Source: Paracoccaceae bacterium (GTDB taxonomy: Bacteria; Pseudomonadota; Alphaproteobacteria; Rhodobacterales; Rhodobacteraceae). Taken from it: DNA of 36,900 nt. Where the stretch lies: positions 1 through 36,900 of the forward strand of contig CANHLE010000025.1 in NCBI GenBank assembly GCA_947461435.1. Direction: 5' to 3'. Under the pieces are notes generated by a model. The model saw nothing but the letters and a program-made list of their open reading frames with translations. It had not been told where the DNA came from and searched no databases. The position numbers were made by a program, and so were the translations under genes. Numbering within the stretch: position 1 is the first letter of the stretch; every line of letters starts with the position of its first letter. This document shows, piece by piece, positions 15,594-23,883 of this stretch.

Positions 15594-16109
15594 TCAGGCG
15601 GCTGCCTTTTCCTCGATTGTCGAAAGGATGCTTGCGATGTTCGCAGCAGGCGCGCCAATGGCACCAGCAAGAGCCGAAGCAGGCGACCCGATCATGCCAA
15701 CGATCTGAGCAATAAGCTCATCACGCGACGGCATCGAGGCGACGGCCTTTACACCAGCCTGGTCCAGAACCGCATCGCCCATTGCCCCGCCCAAGATAAC
15801 GAACTTTTCGTTGGCTTTGGCATAGGCCTCGGCAACCTTGGCCGCAGCCACAGGATCCTCCGAGTAAGCGAGTACGGTCATCCCCGTCAGAAGGCTGCCC
15901 ATCTTAACGCCGGGCTTCCCATCAAGGGCAATTTTGGCGAGCTTGTTCTTGGCAACGCGTACGGACCCGCCTACTTCGCGCATTTTGGCGCGCAGGTCCT
16001 GCATCTGTGCAACGGTCATACCTACGTAGTGTGCAACCACAACCACGCCAGAGCTTGCGAAGATCTGGTCCAGATCGGCGACCACTTTCTCTTTTTGGGC
16101 TCTATCCAC
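15594..16109 (-). CDS. rplJ: Large ribosomal subunit protein L10
   Basis: L10 anchors the L7/L12 stalk to 23S rRNA and represses its own operon by binding the mRNA leader. The product is 171 residues, beginning [20 protein letters not shown], with the RNA-binding block [12 protein letters not shown] near residue 50. The start codon is GTG, with GGAG seven bases upstream. The C-terminal helix [16 protein letters not shown] fits the L7/L12 binding spine. The upstream leader folds like the known L10 leader, so autogenous control is likely. It is the first gene of rplJ-rplL-rpoB-rpoC here, because rplA is cut off by a terminator and an intervening gene. Confidence 0.97.
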   Translation of the reverse strand: MDRAQKEKVVADLDQIFASSGVVVVAHYVGMTVAQMQDLRAKMREVGGSVRVAKNKLAKIALDGKPGVKMGSLLTGMTVLAYSEDPVAAAKVAEAYAKANEKFVILGGAMGDAVLDQAGVKAVASMPSRDELIAQIVGMIGSPASALAGAIGAPAANIASILSTIEEKAAA

Positions 16110-16120
16110 AGTTTCACTCC

Positions 16121-16243
16121 AAGTTTGGGGGGATTCCCCGGCTCATTTGCACCGGAACATTCCGGCACAGGGGTCCTTACGGGACTGAGCCATCACCGCC
16201 CAAGGAGGAACCCTCAGGAAACTCAGGTCTGATCCCGTCTCAG
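16121..16243 (-). ncRNA. L10 leader (autoregulatory mRNA element)
   Basis: In the rplJ leader the stem GGCTCA (16191-16186) with TGAGCC (16145-16140) encloses two hairpins: GTCC-CGTAA-GGAC, and GCCGGAA/TTCCGGTGC. This three-way arrangement and the AAATGAGCC strand match the Rfam L10 leader type, where L10 or the L10-L12 complex binds and represses translation. A TATAAA on the minus strand at 16250-16255 is a possible -10 box just upstream; no good -35 box was found. The outer boundaries are approximate. Confidence 0.78.
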
Positions 16244-16283
16244 GCAGGATTTATAGCTGAATGAACAGCGACCCACCGTCTCG

Positions 16284-16320
16284 GACGAAAAACAACAGGG
16301 GGCGCGACGAATCGCGCCCC
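16284..16320 (-). terminator. Rho-independent terminator of the DUF616 gene
   Basis: On the minus strand GGGGCGCG, loop ATTCGT, CGCGCCCC make a perfect 8-bp stem followed by CTGTTGTTTTTCG. It lies about 90 bases past the stop of the glycosyltransferase-like gene and just upstream of the rplJ leader, so rplJ needs its own promoter. Confidence 0.85.
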
Positions 16321-16408
16321 TTGCTGCTTTGGCGTAATTAGTCGCTGCCACGTGGAATTCCAACCCCAAAATCAAGCGCTGTCGCAAATCCTTTGCATTG
16401 GTCTGGTG

Positions 16409-17194
16409 TCAGGCGGCTTTGGCCCGTTTGGCGGCGCGGGCGCGCTGCCCGGATTGGAACTGCTGGCGGCGGAATTTCTTGAACACCGGCCATTGCGCCA
16501 GATCGAACAGAGAGTGCGGCATGAGGCGCACGGGATAGGCCTGTTGCCACAGCATGAACGGCAGCGAAATCTGATCGCGCTGCGTGAAGGCGAGGAAATG
16601 GTCGTACCAGGCGTCGTTGAAGGCATCCGTTGCGGCATCGCCCATCTTTTGCACCATCATCGTATTCACATAAAGACCGTGGTCCATGGGAAAGCCGGCG
16701 GCCTGATAGTGCTGGATTTGGCGGCGGTAATCGGCCCGCGGGATGCGGCCCTTTTTCAGGCACAGCCGCGCCTCGCGGTAGGCGCAGGTGCGGCGCTGGT
16801 GGGCAAAAAGATAGCGGCCTGCGGGGGCATTGCCGCCTTCGGAACGCTCTATCTCTGCAACGATTTGCGCGGGATTGCGCAGGAGGGAAGCGCTGTTGTC
16901 AATATAGATCGCCCAGTCGTACTGCGAAAAGAAGAGATGAGGGCGGATCTTGGCAAGCCGCGACAGGCTGGTTGATGTCGCGCCTTTCTGGGTGCCGGGC
17001 GCGCAGGAATGCATGGTGATCCCGTCGGCCAAAAGGGGCTGATCGGTCAGGACCACCCGGTCGTATCCGCCGCCGGGGCCCAGAGCCTTTGGGTTGAAGG
17101 GTTCGTATTGGCCGAAATAGCAGGAATAGACGACGATACGGGGTGCGGGCCTGTCTGGCGCCCTGTCGGGCGGCCCAAAGTCCTGACTGTGCAT
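16409..17194 (-). CDS. TOD1/MUCI70 (DUF616) glycosyltransferase-like protein
   Basis: The 261-residue product matches the TOD1/MUCI70 (formerly DUF616) glycosyltransferase-like domain: a first strand IVVYSCYFGQYEPF (about residues 20-33), YDRVVLTDQPL, RLAKIRPHLFFSQYDWAIYID (about 82-102, broken here by the Asp of the putative nucleotide-sugar site) and a late RDQISLPFMLWQQ. The tail is very basic. The ATG at 17194 has AGGAG six bases before it; the open frame continues upstream but without a better start. It lies between rplA and rplJ, where neighbours are normally adjacent, and is isolated by terminators at both ends. Donor, acceptor and role are unknown; modification of a surface polysaccharide is one guess. 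Confidence 0.82.
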   Translation of the reverse strand: MHSQDFGPPDRAPDRPAPRIVVYSCYFGQYEPFNPKALGPGGGYDRVVLTDQPLLADGITMHSCAPGTQKGATSTSLSRLAKIRPHLFFSQYDWAIYIDNSASLLRNPAQIVAEIERSEGGNAPAGRYLFAHQRRTCAYREARLCLKKGRIPRADYRRQIQHYQAAGFPMDHGLYVNTMMVQKMGDAATDAFNDAWYDHFLAFTQRDQISLPFMLWQQAYPVRLMPHSLFDLAQWPVFKKFRRQQFQSGQRARAAKRAKAA

Positions 17195-17265
17195 TGCACG
17201 CTCCTGCTCGGTGCAGATCTTTGTCTGCTTTAAGCAAAAGCTACGCCACATGCCCCTTGTTCCAC

Positions 17266-17297
17266 AACAAAAACGGCCACCCAAGGGCAGCCGTTTT
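17266..17297 (-). terminator. Rho-independent terminator of rplA
   Basis: On the minus strand AAAACGGC and GCCGTTTT form an 8-bp stem around TGCCCTTGGGTG (itself partly paired), followed by TGTTG. It lies about 50 bases past the rplA stop. It ends the secE-nusG-rplK-rplA transcript before the DUF616 gene. Confidence 0.88.
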
Positions 17298-17345
17298 CAG
17301 GAAGTGTTGTGAATATGACTCCCCCCGGTTGTGCGGGGTGGCCGA

Positions 17346-18044
17346 TTACTTTGCGGTGGCCGAAGCCAAGTCAACCGAAACGCCCGGGCCCATGGTTGAG
17401 GCCAGCGAGACTTTTTTCAGGTAAGCGCCTTTGGCGCCCGCCGGCTTGGCGCGGGTGACGGCATCAACGAAGGCGCGGACGTTCTGGCTCAGCATCTCGT
17501 CGGTGAAGGACACCTTGCCGATACCTGCGTGGATCACGCCGGCCTTTTCGACCTTGAACTGCACTTCGCCGCCTTTGGCCGCGGTGACAGCCGTTTTCAC
17601 GTCCATCGTCACGGTGCCGACCTTTGGGTTCGGCATCAGGTTGCGCGGGCCCAGGATCTTGCCCAAGCGGCCCACCAGCGGCATCATATCCGGCGTGGCG
17701 ATGCAGCGATCAAATTCGATCTTGCCGCTTTGGATGGTTTCCAGCAGATCTTCGGCGCCGACGATATCGGCCCCTGCTGCCTTGGCTTCATCGGCCTTCA
17801 CGCCGCGAGCGAACACGGCCACGCGCACGGTTTTACCGGTGCCATTGGGCAACTGAACCACACCGCGAACCATCTGGTCGGCGTGACGCGGGTCAACGCC
17901 CAGATTCATCGCGATTTCCAGCGTTTCGTCGAACTTTGCCGAAGCCGCTTTCTTGATCAGAGCCACGGCATCTTCGACCGAAATGATGGTCTTGGCCGCG
18001 AAGAGTTCTTGCGCCTTGGCGACGCGCTTTGCAATTTTTGCCAT
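17346..18044 (-). CDS. rplA: Large ribosomal subunit protein L1
   Basis: L1 forms the mobile L1 stalk of the 50S subunit, which helps move deacylated tRNA to and from the E site; it also represses the L11 operon in bacteria. The product is 232 residues, the normal length, beginning [15 protein letters not shown]. The L1 signature region [16 protein letters not shown] lies at about residues 130-146. The gene follows rplK by five bases and ends at a strong terminator, so here the L11-L1 unit is separate from L10-L12. Confidence 0.98.
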   Translation of the reverse strand: MAKIAKRVAKAQELFAAKTIISVEDAVALIKKAASAKFDETLEIAMNLGVDPRHADQMVRGVVQLPNGTGKTVRVAVFARGVKADEAKAAGADIVGAEDLLETIQSGKIEFDRCIATPDMMPLVGRLGKILGPRNLMPNPKVGTVTMDVKTAVTAAKGGEVQFKVEKAGVIHAGIGKVSFTDEMLSQNVRAFVDAVTRAKPAGAKGAYLKKVSLASTMGPGVSVDLASATAK

Positions 18045-18049
18045 GATCT

Positions 18050-18502
18050 TTAGCCCTTCACTTCGATGCCGCAGGATTTGGCGGAGCCAAGAATGATGCT
18101 CATTGCCGCTTCGATCGAATTGGCGTTGAGGTCTTTCATCTTGGTTTCTGCAATCTTGCGCACAGAGGCCACGGTGATCGAGCCGGCAACTTCACGTCCG
18201 GGTTTCACGGAACCCTTGGCGCGGTTGCGCTTGCCCACTTGCGGCAGACCAGCGGCCTGCTTGATCAGGAAAGAAGCCGGAGGCGTCTTGAATTCAAGGC
18301 TGAACGACTTGTCCTGATAGTATGTGATGATCACGGGCGTTGGGGTGCCCAAAGCCAGATCAGCCGTCTTCGCGTTGAATTCCTTCACGAAGGCCATGAT
18401 GTTCAGGCCGCGCTGACCCAGCGCAGGGCCGACTGGCGGGGACGGGTTGGCTTGGCCCGCTTTCACTTGCAGCTTCAAGCTGCCGATAATCTTCTTGGCC
18501 AT
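18050..18502 (-). CDS. rplK: Large ribosomal subunit protein L11
   Basis: L11 binds the GTPase-associated region of 23S rRNA and is needed for factor-dependent GTP hydrolysis and RelA activation. The product is 150 residues, starting [20 protein letters not shown], with the [13 protein letters not shown] proline-rich block near residue 20 and the C-terminal block [20 protein letters not shown] typical of the family. A strong AAAGGAGAGG site precedes the ATG. It follows nusG by 113 bases and precedes rplA. Confidence 0.98.
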   Translation of the reverse strand: MAKKIIGSLKLQVKAGQANPSPPVGPALGQRGLNIMAFVKEFNAKTADLALGTPTPVIITYYQDKSFSLEFKTPPASFLIKQAAGLPQVGKRNRAKGSVKPGREVAGSITVASVRKIAETKMKDLNANSIEAAMSIILGSAKSCGIEVKG

Positions 18503-18615
18503 TTGGCCTCTCCTTTGTCACTGCGCCACGTTCACCATTGAACATCCGGCGCGGTTTAGTGGTTCGGCTTGTCACCGCGGGCGAACCCTTGGCGCGTGCC
18601 TCCCACGCGATGCAC

Positions 18616-19149
18616 TTAGGCCCCTTTGGTGACCTGAGTGAATTCCAATTCCACGGGCGTTGCGCGCCCAAAGATCGAGACAGAGACTTTCAGGCGGCTA
18701 TGCCCTTCGTCCACTTCTTCGACCATGCCATCAAAGCCCTCGAAGGGGCCATCGGTGACCTTGACCTTCTCGCCGATGTCAAAACGGATCAGGTTGCGCG
18801 GCGCTTCCAGACCTTCTTCGACGCGGTGCAAGATCGCATTGACCTCTGCATCGCGCATCGGCATCGGCTTGCCCTGTGGGCCAAGAAACCCGGTCACGCG
18901 ATTGATCGAAGAGATCAGGTGATAGCCTTGGCTGGACATTTCCATGCGCACCAGAACATAGCCCGGCATGAAGCGACGTTCGGATGTCACCTTCTTGCCG
19001 CGGCGCACTTCAAGCACCTCTTCGGTCGGCACCAGCACTTCTTCGATCTCGTCGGTCAAGCCTGCTTCGGCCACGGCAGTTTTGATTTGCTCGGCCACTT
19101 TCTTCTCGAAGTTCGAGAGAACGCTTACCGAATACCACCGCTTGGCCAT
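18616..19149 (-). CDS. nusG: Transcription termination/antitermination factor NusG
   Basis: NusG binds RNA polymerase through its NGN domain and Rho or ribosomal S10 through its KOW domain. The 177-residue product starts MAKRWYSVSVLSNFEKKVAE; the NGN domain includes RRFMPGYVLVRMEMS (about residues 60-75), and the KOW domain covers the last 60 residues, with VKVTDGPFEGFDGMVEEVD. The frame continues nine codons upstream, but the MAKRWY start matches the family. It lies after secE but is separated by a terminator-like hairpin, so it may have its own promoter or rely on readthrough. Confidence 0.97.
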   Translation of the reverse strand: MAKRWYSVSVLSNFEKKVAEQIKTAVAEAGLTDEIEEVLVPTEEVLEVRRGKKVTSERRFMPGYVLVRMEMSSQGYHLISSINRVTGFLGPQGKPMPMRDAEVNAILHRVEEGLEAPRNLIRFDIGEKVKVTDGPFEGFDGMVEEVDEGHSRLKVSVSIFGRATPVELEFTQVTKGA

Positions 19150-19226
19150 GCCTAGTCCATCCTCATGTTCGGGCATATATCCCGAAAAATTCTGTGTTTA
19201 TGGGCAGTTATCCCGCCCAAACCCGA

Positions 19227-19262
19227 ATAAAAAACAGCGCGCAACTCGAATCGCTGCGCGCC
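19227..19262 (-). terminator. Terminator-like hairpin between secE and nusG
   Basis: On the minus strand GGCGCGCA and TGCGCGCT make a 7-bp stem with an 11-base loop, followed directly by GTTTTTTATT. It has the form of a Rho-independent terminator 75 bases past the secE stop. It may be partial (attenuating), because nusG is normally cotranscribed with secE. Confidence 0.75.
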
Positions 19263-19337
19263 GGTCTGTCTGGTTTGGCCGGGGGATAGCCCGCATACCA
19301 TGGAATTTCAAGCCTTTTCCGCCATGGCAGAGCCAGC

Positions 19338-19532
19338 TTAGAAGGCGCCAAGAATTCCCGACAGGCCCAAGCGGATCACGATATCGACCAGCGAAAAGAA
19401 GGTCGCGGTCAGGGCGGCCATGATGAAGACCATGATCGTGGTCAAGACAACCTCGCGCCGGGTTGGCCAAACGACCTTGCCGACTTCGGTGCGGACTTGT
19501 TGCAAAAACTGCGCGGGCGAGGTCTTGGCCAT
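19338..19532 (-). CDS. secE: Protein translocase subunit SecE
   Basis: SecE is the small essential subunit of the SecYEG translocon in the inner membrane; it clamps the two halves of SecY. The 64-residue product has one transmembrane segment (about residues 32-56) preceded by the amphipathic motif LQQVRTEVGKVVWPTRREV, whose WPTR is a SecE hallmark. Length is typical of the short one-segment SecE outside Enterobacteria. It is first in the secE-nusG-rplK-rplA run, with a candidate promoter at 19564-19592. The tRNA-Trp often found upstream of secE is absent here. Confidence 0.96.
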   Translation of the reverse strand: MAKTSPAQFLQQVRTEVGKVVWPTRREVVLTTIMVFIMAALTATFFSLVDIVIRLGLSGILGAF

Positions 19533-19563
19533 CTTTGGACTTCCAGCAAACTAGGGTTGCCGC

Positions 19564-19592
19564 CAGATACGCGCTTGATCACAGGAATTCAA
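19564..19592 (-). promoter_or_regulatory. Candidate sigma-70 promoter of secE
   Basis: Read on the minus strand: TTGAAT (19592-19587), a 17-base spacer, TATCTG (19569-19564). It lies 32-60 bases before the secE ATG. The hexamers and spacing fit a housekeeping promoter reasonably well. Confidence 0.5.
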
Positions 19593-19697
19593 GCCTATTG
19601 GCGGACCACGCCGCGACCCGGTCACACCAGCGGCGCAACCCTGCTGCCAAGATCGCGCTGATCTGTTCTGGGTGGGGTTGAAAAGATGTATCTGCGG

Positions 19698-19741
19698 GGG
19701 GCCGCTGGGCCAGTGCGCCGTCAAGGGCGCTGCCCGGCCCC
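19698..19741 (-). terminator. GC-rich hairpin after cheD
   Basis: On the minus strand GGGGCC and GGCCCC enclose GCGCC-CTTGAC-GGCGC, six bases past the cheD stop. The only T-rich stretch (ATCTTTT) starts about ten bases later, so it may be a weak or Rho-assisted terminator for the chemotaxis cluster before secE. Confidence 0.45.
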
Positions 19742-19746
19742 AACCG

Positions 19747-20286
19747 TCAGAACAATTCGATGTCGTTGGTTTTGGGCGGCGGGGGCCGCCTGGGCAGGGT
19801 TTCGGTCTGCGCGACGGTCGAAGAGGGGACGATCAGTAGACGGGCATGCCCCGTGGCCGGCCGAAAGACGACGCGGCGCGCGTTCGTGCCGCCCAGGCTT
19901 TCCCCCAAAATCTGCACGCCCTCGTTGGCCAGAAACTGATGCGCGAACTGGGCGTTGGTCGCACCGATGTCGCGCAGGTCTGCGGTGATCTTGGCGCCCC
20001 CAAAGACCTTTGCCTGCAAGTTGGCCTTTCTGGCACCGCCCTTCATCAAGGCGTTGATCAACTGCTCCATGGCAAACAGCCCATAGCGGACGGGTCGACT
20101 TTCGCCCTGCTCCTGGCCGTAGGGCAGCAAAAAATGGTTCATGCCGCCAATCTTTCGGACAGAATCATGCAAGCAGACCGCAACGCAGGATCCCAGAATG
20201 GTCGACAGCAAGGCATTGGGATCGTCCGAAATGCGATACTCTCCCTGAATGACCGCGATGGTATGATCCAACGTCCCCCCGCCCAT
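19747..20286 (-). CDS. cheD: Chemoreceptor glutamine deamidase CheD
   Basis: CheD deamidates glutamines of methyl-accepting chemotaxis proteins to methylatable glutamates. The 179-residue product has the hallmark STILGSCVAVCLHD (catalytic Cys) at about residues 28-41 and GGMNHFLLP (catalytic His) at about 48-56, followed by KVFGGAKI and the late LGGTNARRVVF. The ATG at 20286 lies two bases after the cheB stop; the open frame extends far upstream over cheB but without CheD character. The last 25 residues are proline-rich (RRPPPPKTNDIELF). It is last in the cluster, and no CheC, its usual partner, is in the window. Confidence 0.95.
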   Translation of the reverse strand: MGGGTLDHTIAVIQGEYRISDDPNALLSTILGSCVAVCLHDSVRKIGGMNHFLLPYGQEQGESRPVRYGLFAMEQLINALMKGGARKANLQAKVFGGAKITADLRDIGATNAQFAHQFLANEGVQILGESLGGTNARRVVFRPATGHARLLIVPSSTVAQTETLPRRPPPPKTNDIELF

Positions 20287-20288
20287 GA

Positions 20289-21335
20289 TTACCGCGCCGC
20301 CTTGCGGTGGCCCAAGGCCTGCGACCGGCGCGCGGACTGCGCGCTTAAGCTGAGGATTTCGGCCCCGATGCGGCCCACGGGCAGCTGTTTTTGCACCGCG
20401 CCCATTTCGAAGGCCGCCTTGGGCATTCCATAGACCACGGAACTTGCGGCATCCTGACCTATGGTCATCGCCCCTGCCCTGCTCAACTCCAACAAGCCTG
20501 CGGCCCCATCCTGGCCCATGCCCGTCAAGATCACGGCGATCACCTTTTGGGCAAAGGGAACGGCGGATCGGAACAGGGCATCCACCGAGGGCACATGGCC
20601 CGACACCGGCTGGCCCCGCCAAATCTGGCACTGAAAGGGCATCTCGGAATTCATGATCATATGGCCCACGGTGCCGCCCGCCACGCAGACCATGCCTTGG
20701 GTCAAGATCAGCCCATCTTGCGCCGCGACCACTTTGGGTTTGCATCGGCGGTCCAGCAACTTGACCAGACCGTCGGAAAACCCTTGCCCGGTATGTTGGA
20801 CGATCGCCGTGGGGGGGCAATCTTCGGGGAAGTCGGACAAGACCGTCAGCAAGGCATCAACCCCGCCTGTGGAAGATCCGATGAGAACCAGCGTGTCACT
20901 TTTGGCCTGCGGCGCGCGCGAGACCGCCAGCTTTGTGCGGGCGCCCTTTGATCGCTTGATTGTCATCACCTGCCTGACCTGCGCCAAAATCTCGGCAGGG
21001 GACATGGTCAGGTCTATTGCAGGTTCCACGATGGAGCGCCCATCGGGGCCGATGATTTCGGGGTTGGGGCGCCGGGCCGTGCCGGAATAGGCAAAGATCC
21101 AGCGCGTGCTGAGGGCGTAGAACAACGATTTCATGGCATCGAAGTCGTCGATCTGCCGAAACTCATCGGCCACGACCACCACGTCCGGTTCATTCAATTC
21201 GGTCCAGGTGAAGGTTTCCGACAGGTCCCCCGCCACAGCGACCACTTCGACTTCGGCAAGGGTGCCGAACTGTTTGGCCAATCTGGCCCGGTTGACCGGG
21301 GACGGAGACGCAACAAGGACTGTGATCTTGGGCAT
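20289..21335 (-). CDS. cheB: Chemotaxis methylesterase CheB with degenerate receiver
   Basis: CheB removes methyl groups from chemoreceptors and can deamidate them. The 348-residue product has an N-terminal receiver-like domain (about 1-125) and a C-terminal methylesterase domain (about 145-335). The esterase triad is present: Ser in GSSTGG, His in VQHTGQGFS, Asp in LTGMGQDGA. The receiver looks non-functional: the acidic pair of VVDDS reads VASPSP, the phosphoacceptor region reads DVVVVADEF without a well-placed Asp, and the KP motif is VEP. It should therefore be controlled without phosphorylation. A GAGG site precedes the ATG. It lies 67 bases after the MCP gene and two bases before cheD. 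Confidence 0.93.
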   Translation of the reverse strand: MPKITVLVASPSPVNRARLAKQFGTLAEVEVVAVAGDLSETFTWTELNEPDVVVVADEFRQIDDFDAMKSLFYALSTRWIFAYSGTARRPNPEIIGPDGRSIVEPAIDLTMSPAEILAQVRQVMTIKRSKGARTKLAVSRAPQAKSDTLVLIGSSTGGVDALLTVLSDFPEDCPPTAIVQHTGQGFSDGLVKLLDRRCKPKVVAAQDGLILTQGMVCVAGGTVGHMIMNSEMPFQCQIWRGQPVSGHVPSVDALFRSAVPFAQKVIAVILTGMGQDGAAGLLELSRAGAMTIGQDAASSVVYGMPKAAFEMGAVQKQLPVGRIGAEILSLSAQSARRSQALGHRKAAR

Positions 21336-21402
21336 GGGGACCTCAAACGTGTGAAATCTTTACAGGGATCATCATAAACACCGGCCCGAAGGCACGCGCC
21401 GG

Positions 21403-23742
21403 TTAGAAATCTTGCCACATTGGTTTGGCATTGGCCTTGACAGCCTTGGCCGAGGGGCCGGTCATATCATCTTCAACCATCGCGCCGGTTTCGAGCGGAA
21501 GGAACTGCGACAGGGAAACCACGCGGTCCTTGGTCGCGGCCGCCTGGGGCACCTTGAACTTGGCCACCAGCGTGGCCAATCCGGTTGCATCCTGATGCAG
21601 GGAATGGCTGGCTGCGGTCGATTGTTCGACCATGGCCGCGTTTTGCTGGGTGACCTGATCCAGCTGCGTGACGCCGATGTTGATTTCGGCCAGACCTGTC
21701 GATTGTTCAGCCGCGCCGGAGGCGATGTTGGACACCAGCGAGGAGATATTGGCGACCGACCCGACGATGTTGTGCAGCGCCTCGCCGGCCTTGCCAACCT
21801 GATCCACCCCGCGGCCCACGTATTGGGCCGAGGCCGAGATCAGCGATTTGATTTCCTTGGCGGCCGCCGAGGACCGCTGTGCCAAAGCGCGCACTTCAGA
21901 GGCGACAACTGCAAAGCCTTTGCCGGCATCCCCTGCCCGCGCCGCCTCGACCCCGGCATTCAATGCCAGAAGGTTGGTCTGGAAGGCAATATCATCAATC
22001 GCCCCGATGATCTGGGAAATCTGCTGCGAGGACTTTTCAATTTCTGACATGGCCGCAACAGCGCCTTCCACAACGATGCCGCTGTTTTCCGCCTCTTGGC
22101 GGGCCTGGCGAACGATGGTTTCCACTTCACGGGCGCCATCGGCCGCCGAGCGGATCGAGGCGGTCAGTTCATCCAGCGCGGCTGCGGTTTCTTCCAAAGC
22201 TGCCGCCTGATTTTCGGTGCGCCGCGACAGATCTTCGGAGGCGGTGCTGATTTCGGTCGACCGGGCCCGAATGCTTTGCGAGGCGTCGACGACCTGACCC
22301 ATGGTGTCTGACAGGGTTTGCAGCGTGGCGTTGAAATCAACGCGCAGACGATCATAATCACCGCTGAAGGTATCGTTGATCGGGCGAGTCAGATCGCCGT
22401 GCGACAGGTCTTGCAAGCCCACGCTGAGAACGTCGATCACGGTGCTCAACTCTCGTTGGTTTTGCGCACGTTCGGCTTCGTAGAGCTTGGCCTGATTGAG
22501 GGTCGCCAAAAGCGCGCCCAGCGCCTTTGCCATATCGCCCATTTCATCCTTGCGATGCGAATCCACCACCGAGACCTGAAGATTGTCATTCGACATGTCG
22601 GTCAGGGCTGTGGAAATGCGGCCGACAGGTGCGGTGATCCACCGGGCGATCATGTAGCTGATGCCCAGACAAACCGCGGCAATAAGTGCGGTAATCACCA
22701 TGACCTTGCCCAGAAGGTCATTGCTGGGTGCCAAAACCTCGGCCATGTCGCGTTCCACGACCAGACCCCAGCGGGTGCCCATGATGGTAATGGGTTTGAC
22801 CAGCGCCACACCATCGTTGCCATTGGTCAGCTCACCCCCATTGTCCAGAAACTCACCCGTGCCGCTGGCGGCGGCAACGATATGATCGAGCGGTTCAAGC
22901 TTTGCCAAAAGGGGGAATCCGCCTTCGAACCGCGAGGCCGATTTTGCCCGCATGTCGGTTCCGACGATAAAGGCCTCTCCCGTCTCGCCCAGACCTTTCG
23001 TGTCGTCCAGGACGGCAGCAAAGGCATCGATCGACAATTGCGCTGCGATGACGCCGATGGTGTTTCCCTGACGGTCCACCACCTGAGTGGCCATAAAGGC
23101 CGCCGGGGCGTTGTTGCTGGGCGCATATTCGGCAAAATCACTGATGAAAACATCGCCCGGACGGCCCGATTTGGCCTTGTTCACAACGTCGGCCAAAGTC
23201 GAGCTTGCCAGAGGGCCATTCTTGAAATCCGCCATGAAATCGGATTCCTTGAAGACCGTGTACAGCGCACGCATATTGCTGTCGAACAGGAACAGATCGT
23301 AAAATCCATTCAACTCTTGCGCGGTGCGCATCGATGGGTGCAAGGCGGCATGATCGGCATGATACAGTTCCATCCCTTGACCGGCATCCAGCAGCTGGCG
23401 TTTGCCCGAGGGGTTTGGGTTATCGGTGACATAGGCCTTTTGCAAAACCGCCATCGGATCGGCCAGCGATTGGGTGTCATTCTTGAGGCGTTCCATGCCA
23501 TCCATCACGGTGGGCATGGCTGCAAGCGTGCGCAGCGCCGTGGCGTTTCCTTCCAATAGGGTGTTCAACTCTTTTTCCACCCGGTCGGCCACAAGACGCT
23601 GGGCGGTCAGCGAGTCTTCCTGGCTGGTCGACCGAACCACGATGCTGTTTTCAAGTTGGACCGCCGCGACGGCGGCGAGACACAGCGAAACGATAAAGAG
23701 CGGAAGTTTGATCTTCAGGGAAAGCGACGCAAAAGGATTCAT
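21403..23742 (-). CDS. Methyl-accepting chemotaxis protein with dCache-like sensor
   Basis: This transmembrane chemoreceptor (about 779 residues) has a first membrane helix (about 10-30), a large periplasmic dCache-like domain (about 35-335, with [20 protein letters not shown] and [15 protein letters not shown]), a second membrane helix (about 340-365), a HAMP domain, and the cytoplasmic signalling hairpin with tip [20 protein letters not shown]. The C-terminus ends in WQDF, matching the xWxxF tether that binds CheR and CheB in enteric receptors. The second ATG at 23742 is preferred because AGGA lies seven bases upstream; the ATG at 23748 would be only one base from it. The ligand is unknown. 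A candidate CtrA site lies upstream. Confidence 0.95.
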   Translation of the reverse strand: MNPFASLSLKIKLPLFIVSLCLAAVAAVQLENSIVVRSTSQEDSLTAQRLVADRVEKELNTLLEGNATALRTLAAMPTVMDGMERLKNDTQSLADPMAVLQKAYVTDNPNPSGKRQLLDAGQGMELYHADHAALHPSMRTAQELNGFYDLFLFDSNMRALYTVFKESDFMADFKNGPLASSTLADVVNKAKSGRPGDVFISDFAEYAPSNNAPAAFMATQVVDRQGNTIGVIAAQLSIDAFAAVLDDTKGLGETGEAFIVGTDMRAKSASRFEGGFPLLAKLEPLDHIVAAASGTGEFLDNGGELTNGNDGVALVKPITIMGTRWGLVVERDMAEVLAPSNDLLGKVMVITALIAAVCLGISYMIARWITAPVGRISTALTDMSNDNLQVSVVDSHRKDEMGDMAKALGALLATLNQAKLYEAERAQNQRELSTVIDVLSVGLQDLSHGDLTRPINDTFSGDYDRLRVDFNATLQTLSDTMGQVVDASQSIRARSTEISTASEDLSRRTENQAAALEETAAALDELTASIRSAADGAREVETIVRQARQEAENSGIVVEGAVAAMSEIEKSSQQISQIIGAIDDIAFQTNLLALNAGVEAARAGDAGKGFAVVASEVRALAQRSSAAAKEIKSLISASAQYVGRGVDQVGKAGEALHNIVGSVANISSLVSNIASGAAEQSTGLAEINIGVTQLDQVTQQNAAMVEQSTAASHSLHQDATGLATLVAKFKVPQAAATKDRVVSLSQFLPLETGAMVEDDMTGPSAKAVKANAKPMWQDF

Positions 23743-23817
23743 AGTCATGTCCTGCAGCTTGATTTGGATGGGGACCGCGGGCGATCACCGGATAAGTTTA
23801 CTGTAGCGGTCTGCGCG

Positions 23818-23832
23818 TAAAGCCTTGGTTAA
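23818..23832 (-). promoter_or_regulatory. Candidate CtrA box upstream of the MCP
   Basis: Read on the minus strand the sequence is TTAACCAAGGCTTTA, followed by C. The CtrA consensus in alphaproteobacteria is TTAA-N7-TTAA(C); one base differs in the second half-site. It lies 76 bases upstream of the MCP start. CtrA is known to control motility and chemotaxis genes in Rhodobacterales, but a single near-match could be chance. Confidence 0.3.
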
Positions 23833-23883
23833 GAACGGAAAGTCCTTAAAATGCTTGGCAGATTTCGGGCCGGGCGCGGGAAT

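Noticed and set aside
19533-19746. tRNA-Trp upstream of secE
   Set aside because: Its usual cloverleaf and CCA-ending arm could not be found in this gap on either strand.
19747-20820. CheD reading frame extended about 178 codons upstream over cheB
   Set aside because: The extension overlaps the conserved cheB coding sequence in another frame. The CheD family begins near the ATG at 20286.
21360-21400. Short GC hairpin between the MCP gene and cheB as a terminator
   Set aside because: The stem is only about five base pairs and no T-run follows; cheB probably remains cotranscribed with the MCP.
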